NCBI GenBank assembly: GCA_013289825.1
Contig: JABCZF010000017.1
Location: 36,658 to 100,657, forward strand
Direction: 5' to 3'
Length of the DNA stretch: 64,000 nucleotides
Source: Acidobacteriota bacterium
GTDB lineage: Bacteria > Acidobacteriota > Terriglobia > Acidiferrales > UBA7541
Shown here: positions 44,211 through 52,708 of the stretch, one piece after another
Layout of the letters: every line of letters starts with the position of its first letter
Numbering within the stretch: the first letter of the stretch is position 1
The notes under the pieces: generated by a model
What the model saw: only the letters and a program-made list of their open reading frames with translations
Database searches by the model: none
Told to the model about the DNA's origin: nothing
Program-made: the position numbers and the translations under genes

Positions 44211-44459
44211 GCCGCTTGGGCTTCTAACATAACGAAGCGCGGATTGCACGCGAACGGAAGACTTGGTAAATGGTCAGTTTCCGGTTACCGCCTTTACCAG
44301 TCGCGATTCAGCTTCCTTTGCTGCATCCGGCACAGCACCTGCGCGAATGAGTCAAATGCAGAGTCATCTTGAACCGCACCCGGGCGTTTAACTGACGACG
44401 GGCGAAACGGGTTGTTTTTCGTTCTCTAGTCGATAGCTTAGTCGTTAGCGAGGTGGACG

Positions 44460-44930
44460 ATGCGAAAGGCCTATGTGTTTCTACTACTGCTCGGCACCCT
44501 GACGGTGGTGGGAGCGGCAGGTAGTCCTCGGGCAAAGGAGACTCAAGACGAACAGGAACTTCGGCAAATCGAGGCGACCACCGCAAAAGGTGAGCAGCAA
44601 AATGATGTATCCATGATGAGGCTGTTTGCCAGCGATTTTGTTTCTGCCGGCAGGAAGGTGATGTCAAAACAGCAGCTTGAGGAAGCCGTGAGAAGTAACC
44701 TCGTATCCCACGGAAATGGCCCAAATCCGGTCACCATCGAGAAAAAGAATATGGCGGTTTATTTATTTGGTGACACTGCAGTTGTCACCTACATTAAGGA
44801 GTATCGGCAGACGCGTGACACCACGAAGTTCGTCGATGAAGATGATACAGATGTGTTTAAGCGGGGAACCAAGGGTTGGCTTCTGCAGTTCGGGAAATCG
44901 TCTCCCGTCGCCAACGCCGCGGTAAGCTGA
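44460..44930 (+). CDS. Exported NTF2-like (DUF4440) protein
   Basis: 156 residues; GAGG seven bases before the ATG; signal peptide to 'GAAGSPRA'. 'DEQELRQIEATTAKGEQQNDVSMMRLFASDFVSAGRKVMSKQQLEEAV' and 'GDTAVVTYIKEYRQTRD' match the DUF4440/SnoaL-like cone fold. Ligand or enzyme activity unknown. Confidence 0.85.
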   Translation: MRKAYVFLLLLGTLTVVGAAGSPRAKETQDEQELRQIEATTAKGEQQNDVSMMRLFASDFVSAGRKVMSKQQLEEAVRSNLVSHGNGPNPVTIEKKNMAVYLFGDTAVVTYIKEYRQTRDTTKFVDEDDTDVFKRGTKGWLLQFGKSSPVANAAVS

Positions 44931-45104
44931 CCTCAACGCAATAGCCCGGGACCTATTCGTCGGGGATGTGCACGAAATGAAAAACTCTGGGCCGCCGCCG
45001 CACTCCCATAAGCCCGCTAGCCCATTATAGAAGGAACCGGATCTTGGCCAGTTCCTGCGTAGTCAAACTAATCGTAAATCGACACCACTGAAAAACCGAG
45101 CGAA

Positions 45105-46862
45105 CTAATTCTTTGTTTCCGCGCCGGGCATGATGTTTTTCAGAGGCTGCGTGCGCTTGGGCTCGAGTTCGGGGTGCGGGAGCAGCTTGCGCGGGAGCAT
45201 TTGGTCGCGCATGGCGGCGTTGTAGACAAAGGTGGCTTCGACGAGCGCAGCTTGGGCCAGGTCTTCGGGTTCGAGGCGCTCGTAGGTGTCCATGTTCGAA
45301 TGGTGTGTTCGTGAGCCGTAGTCGAGCTGATCCTGGATGAACTGGAATCCCGGAAGGCCGACGGCGTCGAACGCTTCGTGATCCGTGCCGCCGGTGTCGC
45401 GCATCGTGAGCGTGGTGACGCCCAGATCTTTCAGCGGCTCGATCCATTGCGCGAAAATCGGGGCTACCGCTGAGTTGCCTTGCAAATAAATCCCGCGAAC
45501 TCTACCGCTTCCGTTGTCCAAATTGAAATACGCCGACAGCTTTTGATGCTCGGGCTTGAGCTGGATGGGGCCCGCAGCATCGCGATCGTACTCGGTGACC
45601 ACGAGCTGGTCCGGCTCATTCGAACGCGGAACAAAACCAAAATGTTGCTTCACGTAACCGTAGGAGCCGAACTCCCCTTGCTCTTCGCCGGTCCACAGGC
45701 CGGCGCGAATGGTGCGGCGGGGCTTCACTTCGAGCGCGTTCAGGATACGCATGACTTCCATGGCCACTACGCTGCCCGCTCCGTTGTCAGTTGCGCCGGT
45801 CGCTGAGGCCCAGGAATCGAGGTGGCCGCCGAGCATGACGATTTCGTCTTTCAGCCTGGGGTCGGTGCCGGGGATTTCGGCGATGGTGTCGAAGCCGTGT
45901 TCGTGGTCGCCGTTGAACTTTGTGTCGATGTCCAGTTCGATGTTCACGGGAACGCCGGCTTTCAGAAGGCGGTACACGCGCCCAAAATTTTCAATGGCGG
46001 TAACTGCGACGGGCAAGGGGTTCGCGTGGTCACGCTGATAGATGAGCCAGCCGAAGCCGGCGCCGGTATCGTCGAAGATCGTGCCGCCCGAGCCTCCATT
46101 GTTTTTGCCATCGCGGCTGGGCGTAATCACAGCAACGGCCTGTTCAGAGGCGAGGAAGTGGCCGATCTTTTCGCGGAACGCCAGAGTTTTGAGAAATGTC
46201 GCGAAGGAAAAGGAGTTGGCCAGGCTGGTGGGATATTCCTGGATGCGTTTGAGGTCGGCGTCTTCGTTGCGCGTGAAAAGCGGTTTCTCGACGGGCTTCA
46301 CTTCGCGCATTTCGCCGAGGAAAATAATTTTTCCCGCTAGCTTGCCTTTGTATTTGTCGAAGTCGGCTTCGGTCTTAAGGTCGACCCAAACCGCGGGGGC
46401 TGTGACTGGGCCCTTGGTGGCCGGCGACCACGGCGCGGCTTGGGCTATGAAGACGGCCACGTCCGGAGCAGTCATACGCACCCAGGTGTTTAGTTGCTGC
46501 CAGCCCATGCCGAACTCGCCCCAGTCCTCGAGATGCGCGTTGCTGCAGCCCATGGCGGTGAATTGATCGCGGGTCCATTCGTTGGCCCGCTTCAGATTCG
46601 GAGAACCGGTCAGGCGCGGGCCGATGCCATCCATGAGACCGGAGGCGTACTCCATGATATGCGAGTGCGCGAGAGCTTCCTCGCGGATGTTCTGGTACAT
46701 GGCAAAATCGAGAGATTCTTTTTCCGGCTGCGGCATTTCATAGGAGGGCCGCGCCGTTTCTTTTGGCGACGTTTCTTTTTTATCTTTGTCCGCGGCGAAC
46801 AACGAGAATGCCAGGCCGGCAATCGGAATCGCGGCTGGAGCGAAGATTCTCAGTAAGCGCAT
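45105..46862 (-). CDS. Exported M28-family zinc peptidase
   Basis: 585 residues from ATG 46862 (AAGGA seven bases upstream); signal peptide 'LLRIFAPAAIPIAGLAFSLFAAD'. The protease core carries the M28 zinc ligands and catalytic acids: 'MLGGHLDSWASATGATDNGAG' (His, Asp), 'WTGEEQGEFGSYGY' (Glu-Glu), 'EYDRDA' and 'RTHHSNMDTY' (His). Residues ~150-320 contain a PA-like inserted domain ('YKGKLAGKIIFLGEM'). Probably a periplasmic aminopeptidase or carboxypeptidase. Confidence 0.93.
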   Translation of the reverse strand: MRLLRIFAPAAIPIAGLAFSLFAADKDKKETSPKETARPSYEMPQPEKESLDFAMYQNIREEALAHSHIMEYASGLMDGIGPRLTGSPNLKRANEWTRDQFTAMGCSNAHLEDWGEFGMGWQQLNTWVRMTAPDVAVFIAQAAPWSPATKGPVTAPAVWVDLKTEADFDKYKGKLAGKIIFLGEMREVKPVEKPLFTRNEDADLKRIQEYPTSLANSFSFATFLKTLAFREKIGHFLASEQAVAVITPSRDGKNNGGSGGTIFDDTGAGFGWLIYQRDHANPLPVAVTAIENFGRVYRLLKAGVPVNIELDIDTKFNGDHEHGFDTIAEIPGTDPRLKDEIVMLGGHLDSWASATGATDNGAGSVVAMEVMRILNALEVKPRRTIRAGLWTGEEQGEFGSYGYVKQHFGFVPRSNEPDQLVVTEYDRDAAGPIQLKPEHQKLSAYFNLDNGSGRVRGIYLQGNSAVAPIFAQWIEPLKDLGVTTLTMRDTGGTDHEAFDAVGLPGFQFIQDQLDYGSRTHHSNMDTYERLEPEDLAQAALVEATFVYNAAMRDQMLPRKLLPHPELEPKRTQPLKNIMPGAETKN

Positions 46863-47061
46863 GAACGTTTCCTTTTTCGAAAAAGAATTCGAGGAGCATA
46901 ACAAAGGCGGGGAGAATTACCAAGAATCGCCGGAGTCAGAATGCGGAACAGCATGCTTGCCGGCTGGCCCTCAGCCGACTCATGTTTCACACTGCCGTCC
47001 TGGCATTGACTGGCCTGGTAGCCGGTCCTAAGATGCATGCCGAAGGACAGGATTTCCAAGC

Positions 47062-47600
47062 ATGATCGGCCAAATCCTCGACCGCTATCTCATCGTTGAA
47101 GAGATCGGCGCAGGCGGCATGGGTGTGGGGTATCGCGCCCTTGAGGAACAGCAAGCCCGCAACGTTGCGCTCCAGGCTCTTCCCGCCGTCGATGAGGCTG
47201 CTCGCAAACGCTCCCGCGGCAGGCCCTCCAGCTGGCACAAGCGGAAAAGTTCTCTGGAAGCGAACTCGCCGTCCGGACTATCCTGGAGCGTTCGTTGCTC
47301 GCCCAGGGGAAACTAGCCCAAGCCGAAAAGGAGATTGCTGACGCGGAGGTCGTGGTGCCACGGAGGGCCGATTGCGGGGTATCGACACGGCCATTACGGA
47401 CGCCTGTGGGCATGCGGCCAACGGCAAGGGGCCGAAGTTTAAGTTTAGCCCGCGTGCTGGCCGAAGCCACTCGTCTCCGGTTGCTGCCGCTCTCAGTTCG
47501 AAGCGCGGCTCGGGATGATTTCGCGCTTCCAGCGCCCGCTGGACGCGGTTACAATTCTTGCGCAGTTGGCGGGGGCATCGGCCCCCAAGCTGCGTCGTGA
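47062..47600 (+). pseudogene. Remnant of a Ser/Thr protein kinase with TPR C-terminus
   Basis: The ATG at 47062 starts an unmistakable kinase N-terminus: 'MIGQILDRYLIVEEIGAGGMGVGYRALE' (Gly-rich P-loop) and 'RNVALQALPA' (the invariant Lys region, here AL-Q instead of AxK). After about 45 codons kinase similarity ends. In another frame from ~47200 the DNA reads TPR-like sequence ('RQALQLAQAEKFSGSELAVRTILERSLLAQGKLAQAEKEIADAE' style and 'VLAEATRLRLLPLS') as found at the C-terminus of acidobacterial kinase-TPR proteins. The whole catalytic domain has been deleted. The encapsulin gene begins 79 bases after the remnant. Confidence 0.7.
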
Positions 47601-47678
47601 ATGTCCGATCGATTTTTGTTCGTGAGCGGACTGGCCTCAAAATGAGTCGGGGCTTGCTTTCCGAAAGGAGACGATTCC

Positions 47679-48617
47679 GTGGCCGAAACTACGAATCAAC
47701 ATGCGCTGGGCGACCGCGCAGCATTTCAACTTGCGAATGTCACCAAGACTCCGCCGCAATATGAGGCCATTACGCCGCGGTGGCTGGTGCGATTTCTGGA
47801 TTGGAAGCCGCTGGAGGCGGGGACGTTGCGCGTCAACCGCGTGGCGGACGACAAAACGATCGACGTGGTGTGCGGTCAGAAAGACGAAAAGGCGCTGCCG
47901 GAGACTTACGTCGAATACGAAGAGAAGCCGCGTGAATACACTTTATGCGGGATTTCAGCCGTACTTGATGTTCATACGCGCGTTTCCGATCTCTACAGTA
48001 ATCCGTATGACCAGGTGCGGGAGCAATTGCGGCTCACGATTGAAAATGTGAAAGAGAATCAGGAGGGTGAACTCGTCAATAATCCTGATTACGGGCTTCT
48101 GAAAAATGTTTCGGCAAGTCAGCGGATTTCGACCCGCAAGGGTGCTCCGACCCCAGACGATCTGGATGAACTGCTCACGAAAGTTTGGAAGGAGCCTTCG
48201 TTTTTTCTGGCTCACCCGCGTGCGATTGCGGCTTTCGGCCGGGAATGCACACGGCGCGGGGTGCCACCGCCGACGGTCACGTTGTTTGGCACGCCCTTTG
48301 TGACCTGGCGAGGGGTTCCGCTGATTCCTACCGACAAGCTTTATATCGATGGGAACAAGAAGGCCAAGGGGCCAGCGGGAAAGACCAGCATTCTTTTGTT
48401 GCGCGTCGGAGAAAAAAAGCAGGGAGTGATTGGGCTGTTTCAGCCGGGGTTGCCGGGCGAGCAGACTCCTGGACTGTCGGTGCGGTTCATGGGGATCAGC
48501 AACAAGGCGATCGCGTCTTATTTGATTTCACTGTATTGTTCGGCCGCGATTCTTGTTGACGATGCGATCGCTGCGCTCGAAGACGTCGAAGTCGGACACT
48601 ACCATGAGTACAAGTGA
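47679..48617 (+). CDS. Family 2A encapsulin shell protein (SrpI-type)
   Basis: 312 residues from GTG 47679 with AAAGGAG eight bases upstream. Matches family 2A encapsulins over its full length: 'AAFQLANVTKTPPQYEAITPRWLVR' (residues ~14-38), 'VDVHTRVSDLYSNPYDQVREQLRLTIE', 'GAPTPDDLDELLTKVWKEPSFFLAHPRAIAAFGRECTRRGVPP' (ending ~197) and 'PGLPGEQTPGLSVRFMGI', finishing 'EVGHYHEY'. No cNMP-binding domain interrupts it, which separates 2A from 2B. The family adopts an HK97-phage-capsid fold and self-assembles into a hollow shell around cysteine desulfurase. The cargo gene overlaps its 3' end by 14 bases. Confidence 0.96.
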   Translation: MAETTNQHALGDRAAFQLANVTKTPPQYEAITPRWLVRFLDWKPLEAGTLRVNRVADDKTIDVVCGQKDEKALPETYVEYEEKPREYTLCGISAVLDVHTRVSDLYSNPYDQVREQLRLTIENVKENQEGELVNNPDYGLLKNVSASQRISTRKGAPTPDDLDELLTKVWKEPSFFLAHPRAIAAFGRECTRRGVPPPTVTLFGTPFVTWRGVPLIPTDKLYIDGNKKAKGPAGKTSILLLRVGEKKQGVIGLFQPGLPGEQTPGLSVRFMGISNKAIASYLISLYCSAAILVDDAIAALEDVEVGHYHEYK

Positions 48618-50595
48618 TTCAGGGGAGAACGCGCCGCGGTTTCCGGGTGGGGCCTTCGAAACGGTGCTGCCCGGCGAGAGCTTTGGCGTTCCGGCGGGCG
48701 TTCCAGATCCCGGGGTTTTGGCGCGCATGGCCAATGAGTTCTTCACGGCTTTGCCGGAATTTTCGCAGGCAGGACAGAGCGCGCCCGCTGTTCCCCAACT
48801 GAATGCCGCAGTTCCGGGAGCGGCCGCAGCCTTGCCTGCATCGGGAAATCCGGCGGCGCTTACCTCTTTGCCGACCACTGGTATTCCCACCGAAGCGGAG
48901 TTGCGCGCCCTGCCTGCGTCCCTGGCCCCAGCTGCGGCGCCGTCATTGGTTGCGGGGCTTTGGCCTGCAGCTTTGCCGGAAATTCCCGGGGGCCTGGGTG
49001 CGATGAATCTTTCCGCACTTCCGTCGTTTTCTTTTCTCCACGAAATCAGGCCGCTGTTTTCTTATCCCATGGCCTCACCGCTCGCGGCCGCTCCGCCAAT
49101 GCCGGCTGTGAAGATTCCGGGCGAGACCGAACTGCGTGCCCTCGCTAACAATTTTTCTTCTCTGGCGACTCCGCAGATCCTTGATTCAGGCTCGTACCTT
49201 GGTGCACCTCAAGTTTCGGCCGCCACGCCGCAGATTGGCGCGCTGGACAAGCTGGTTTCTTTCGCTTTTCTTGATGAGGTTCGGCAACTTGCTCCCGCGG
49301 GAACGTTGCCTGCCGCCGAACCGTTGCGCGTCAGTTCTGCGTTGCTGCCGGGATTGAATATCTCTTCCGGGCCGTTTGACGTGCAGTCCATACGCCGCGA
49401 TTTTCCGATTTTGCAGGAGCGTGTTCACGGCAAGCCTTTGATCTGGCTGGACAACGCTGCTACCACACAGAAACCGCAGAGTGTGATCGACCGTCTGAGC
49501 CATTTTTATACCCGCGAGAATTCGAATATTCATCGGGCCGCGCACGAGTTGGCGGCGCGTGCCACGGATGCGTATGAGGCCGCGCGGGACAAAGTGCGAC
49601 GATTCCTGAATGCCTCGACGGTGCGCGAAATTATTTTTGTTCGTGGAACTACCGAGGCCATCAATCTGGTAGCGCAGAGTTGGGGACGGCAGAACATTCA
49701 GAAGGACGACGAGATCGTCATCACCTGGCTGGAACACCACGCCAATATCGTCCCGTGGCAGATGCTTTGCGCGGAGAAGGGCGCGCGGTTGCGCGTGGCG
49801 CCTGTGGACAACAGCGGGCAGGTGCTGCTCGACGAATATCAGAAGCTCTTGGGGCCGCGCACCCGGCTTGTCGCGTTTGCGCAAGTTTCAAATGCGCTTG
49901 GGACGGTCACTCCGGTGCAAGAGATGATCGAGATGGCGCACCGTTATGGAGCAAAAGTGCTTCTGGATGGCGCGCAGGCTGTTTCGCACATGCGGACCGA
50001 CGTGCAGCTCTATGATTGCGACTTTTATGTTTTCTCCGGGCACAAGATGTTCGGGCCAACCGGTATCGGAGTGGTCTACGGCAAGCTGGATATTCTGGAG
50101 AATACGCAGCCGTGGCACGGCGGCGGGAATATGATTCAGGATGTGACGTTCGAGAAGACAACCTATCAGCCCCCGCCCGGGCGATTCGAAGCCGGTACGG
50201 GCAACATCGCGGATGCGGTGGGACTGGGAGCGGCGATTGATTATATCGAGCGGATCGGGATGCATAACATTGCGCGTTACGAGCATGATCTTTTGGTGTA
50301 TGCGACGGAAGCGCTGCAACGCGTGCCCGGGCTTCGTTTGATCGGAACGGCGAGGGAGAAGGCGGGAGTTCTGTCGTTTGTGCTGGATGGCTTCCGGACC
50401 GAGGACGTCGGCGCAGCGCTGAACCGCCAGGGCATCGCGGTGCGCGCGGGACATCATTGTGCGCAGCCGATTCTTCGGCGCTTCGGAGTGGAGAGCACGG
50501 TTCGGCCGTCGCTGGCTCTCTACAACACGTGTGAAGAGATCGATGCGCTAGTCAATGCTCTTTGGAACTTGAAACAAGGACACGGCTCCCTCTAG
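48604..50595 (+). CDS. Encapsulated cysteine desulfurase (family 2A encapsulin cargo)
   Basis: 663 residues from ATG 48604 inside the last codons of the shell gene. Residues 1-255 are Ala/Pro-rich, low complexity, with short repeated motifs near 32-47, 93-107 and 170-185 (IPxExELRAL type) and 140-152, 217-230 (SFxFLxEIR type). Residues 256-663 are a SufS/CsdA-type cysteine desulfurase: 'DFPILQERVHGKPLIWLDNAATTQKP', the PLP lysine K481 in 'FSGHKMFGP', and the persulfide cysteine C619 in 'RAGHHCAQPILRRFG'. It turns cysteine into alanine and sulfur; in the studied SrpI system the N-terminal region targets it into the shell. Standalone SufS proteins lack the 255-residue extension. Confidence 0.96.
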   Translation: MSTSDSGENAPRFPGGAFETVLPGESFGVPAGVPDPGVLARMANEFFTALPEFSQAGQSAPAVPQLNAAVPGAAAALPASGNPAALTSLPTTGIPTEAELRALPASLAPAAAPSLVAGLWPAALPEIPGGLGAMNLSALPSFSFLHEIRPLFSYPMASPLAAAPPMPAVKIPGETELRALANNFSSLATPQILDSGSYLGAPQVSAATPQIGALDKLVSFAFLDEVRQLAPAGTLPAAEPLRVSSALLPGLNISSGPFDVQSIRRDFPILQERVHGKPLIWLDNAATTQKPQSVIDRLSHFYTRENSNIHRAAHELAARATDAYEAARDKVRRFLNASTVREIIFVRGTTEAINLVAQSWGRQNIQKDDEIVITWLEHHANIVPWQMLCAEKGARLRVAPVDNSGQVLLDEYQKLLGPRTRLVAFAQVSNALGTVTPVQEMIEMAHRYGAKVLLDGAQAVSHMRTDVQLYDCDFYVFSGHKMFGPTGIGVVYGKLDILENTQPWHGGGNMIQDVTFEKTTYQPPPGRFEAGTGNIADAVGLGAAIDYIERIGMHNIARYEHDLLVYATEALQRVPGLRLIGTAREKAGVLSFVLDGFRTEDVGAALNRQGIAVRAGHHCAQPILRRFGVESTVRPSLALYNTCEEIDALVNALWNLKQGHGSL

Positions 50596-50689
50596 GTCAT
50601 CCTTAGGAATGGCAAGCGTGATGGGTATCCGGCCTGTCATGTGGCGTGCTAACATCCGCGCCGCAAAATCTAGACTTGAGGTCTTCCTG

Positions 50690-51610
50690 GTGCGCCACTT
50701 TTTGTTTCTAATTGCTGCGGTCGTCAGCTTGTCCACAAGTTTGTTTGCGCAGTGGCCGCCTGCTCCGGGTCACACGACTTTGGAGGTGTGGCCGCATGGG
50801 GCTCCGGGCGCGGCGGCAATTCCGGCTCCCGAAGGCGACACGACGACGGCCAAGGACCATCTCGTCGCCGGCCGGGCTGTCGTTCGAATTGGCAATGTCT
50901 CTCTACCGACGCTGACGCTTTACAGGCCCACGGGCAAAAGCACGGGCGCAGCGGTGGTAGTTTTTCCCGGAGGCGGGTATCGCATTCTGGCGATCGATCT
51001 CGAAGGTACGGAAGTTTGCGACTGGCTGAACTCGGCGGGCATCACGTGTGTGCTGCTCAAGTACCGCGTGCCGGATACCGGGCCGTACCCAAAATCCGCT
51101 GCCGCTTTGCAGGACGCGCAGCGCGCGCTCGGGATGGTGCGGTCTCACGCGGCAGAGTGGCATATCGATCCAAAGCGTATTGGTGTTCTGGGCTTCTCCG
51201 CGGGGGCACACCTTGCGGCAGCGCTCAGCACTCATTTCGATAAACGCGTTTACGATCCGATCGACGCTGCTGACAAGATCAGTTGCCGGCCGGATTTTGC
51301 GGTGATTGTTTATCCGGGCTATCTGGCGATTGAGGAGCAAAACTTTGCGGGTAATGCGGACATCCATCCGACGGAGCAGACTCCACCATCGTTCATCGTG
51401 CAAGCGGAGGACGATCCGGTGCACGTCGAAAATTCGACCGTTTATTTTCTGGCTCTGAAGAACGCCAAGGTTCCGGCGGAGATGCATTTGTATGCGCAGG
51501 GCGGGCATGGCTATGGACTTCGCCGGACTGAGCTCCCTGTTACCGGGTGGCCTCAATTGGTGGAAACCTGGTTGCGCACCATTCAGATTTTGCCGGCGTC
51601 CGCGCGCTGA
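50690..51610 (+). CDS. Secreted alpha/beta hydrolase (BD-FAE/acetylxylan-esterase-like)
   Basis: The GTG at 50690 (TTGAGG upstream) starts a clean signal peptide 'MRHFLFLIAAVVSLSTSLFAQ'; the ATG at 50609 is less likely. The 306-residue product has 'VVVFPGGGYRILAIDLEG' (oxyanion HGGG-like), the nucleophile 'GVLGFSAGAHLAAALSTH' (GFSAG), the acid in 'AEDDPVHVENS' and 'GGHGYGL' (His). Typical of exported carbohydrate esterases (BD-FAE-like). No connection with the encapsulin pair is evident. Confidence 0.88.
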   Translation: MRHFLFLIAAVVSLSTSLFAQWPPAPGHTTLEVWPHGAPGAAAIPAPEGDTTTAKDHLVAGRAVVRIGNVSLPTLTLYRPTGKSTGAAVVVFPGGGYRILAIDLEGTEVCDWLNSAGITCVLLKYRVPDTGPYPKSAAALQDAQRALGMVRSHAAEWHIDPKRIGVLGFSAGAHLAAALSTHFDKRVYDPIDAADKISCRPDFAVIVYPGYLAIEEQNFAGNADIHPTEQTPPSFIVQAEDDPVHVENSTVYFLALKNAKVPAEMHLYAQGGHGYGLRRTELPVTGWPQLVETWLRTIQILPASAR

Positions 51611-51663
51611 GAGCATGCGGACGGGCGAGCACCACCCCTCCGGCTCACATTCGAGAAAAAACA

Positions 51664-52446
51664 TCAGAAGAAAGCGGCACCGCCGTCCACGTTGATGGAT
51701 TGACCGGTGATGGCACTGGATTGGTTGGAGCAGAGAAAGAGGGCGGCGCGGGCGACCTCCTCGGCGGTTTGCCCGCGGCCTTGCAAAATCGTGCTTAGGA
51801 AGCCGGCGAGTTGCTCTTTCGGACTCATGCCTAGTTTTGTTGCCAGCGTGTTGCCTAATTCTTTGGACATGCGCGTTTCGGTGACTGGGCCGGGGCAGAT
51901 GGCGTTGACGCGCACGCCTTTGCGGGCGGCCTCGGCGGCGGTGATGCGCGTGAGGCCCAGCATGCCCGCTTTCGCGGCGGCGTAGGCGGAACCCCAGGGA
52001 AATGCTGCTTTGGCGGAGAGGCTCGAGATGTTGAGAATTACTCCGCAGCTTCGCGCGTACATTTCCGGGAGGACGAGTTTGCTCAGCAGGAAGGCGGCGC
52101 GCAGGTGCACGGCGATGACCTTGTCGAATTCCGCGAGAGGGTACTCTTCGACGGGAACGACGGGGCCGTAGTGGCCGGCATTGTTGACGAGGATATCGAT
52201 CTTTCCAAATCTTGCGTGCGCTTCCGAGACAATACGCGTGCAATCCATTTCGAACGCAAGATCGGCGAGAGCATAGTGTGCGCGTCCGCCGCGACCGGAT
52301 ATTTCTTCGGTGGTCGCGACGAGCTCGGCTTGCGTGCGCGCCGTTAGGAATACGGAGGCTCCTTCCCCAGCAAAAAGTTGCGCCATGGCGCGGCCAATGC
52401 CTCGGCCAGAGCCGGTGATCAAAGCGACTTGGTCTCTAAGGAGCAT
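51664..52446 (-). CDS. SDR-family oxidoreductase (3-oxoacyl-ACP-reductase-like)
   Basis: 260 residues: 'VALITGSGRGIGRAMAQLF' (TGxxxGIG), 'NNAGHYGPV', 'NISSLSAKAAFPWGSAYAAAKAGML' with catalytic Ser and YxxxK, 'CPGPVTETRM' and 'ITGQSINVDGGAAF', the usual ending of FabG-like enzymes. Probably cytosolic NADPH-dependent reductase; substrate unknown. Convergent with the esterase gene. Confidence 0.92.
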   Translation of the reverse strand: MLLRDQVALITGSGRGIGRAMAQLFAGEGASVFLTARTQAELVATTEEISGRGGRAHYALADLAFEMDCTRIVSEAHARFGKIDILVNNAGHYGPVVPVEEYPLAEFDKVIAVHLRAAFLLSKLVLPEMYARSCGVILNISSLSAKAAFPWGSAYAAAKAGMLGLTRITAAEAARKGVRVNAICPGPVTETRMSKELGNTLATKLGMSPKEQLAGFLSTILQGRGQTAEEVARAALFLCSNQSSAITGQSINVDGGAAFF

Positions 52447-52708
52447 AGGAAGAAGAGAATAGAGGCAGCGCGCTGCAGAGGCAAGTTACTTGGCCAGCTC
52501 ATACTGCGGGTTCAGAGAGGAGCCATGAAACCCTCTGGCCGAGAACTGTCCTTCCGTCCAGGTGCAATTACCCTCGTGGGCGTTTAAGCTTAACGCAAGA
52601 GAGCGTGTACGCATTGCTGCGGCATTCCGGCTTAGGCCGGTCCGCCTTTCCAGAAACTGCGGCCTCCACTCAGCCCAGCCGCTGACTTCGACTTTGGGGG
52701 TAGCGCCT

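Noticed and set aside
50903..52243. 446-codon minus-strand frame across esterase and SDR genes
   Set aside because: It spans two well-supported genes in other frames and has no domain.
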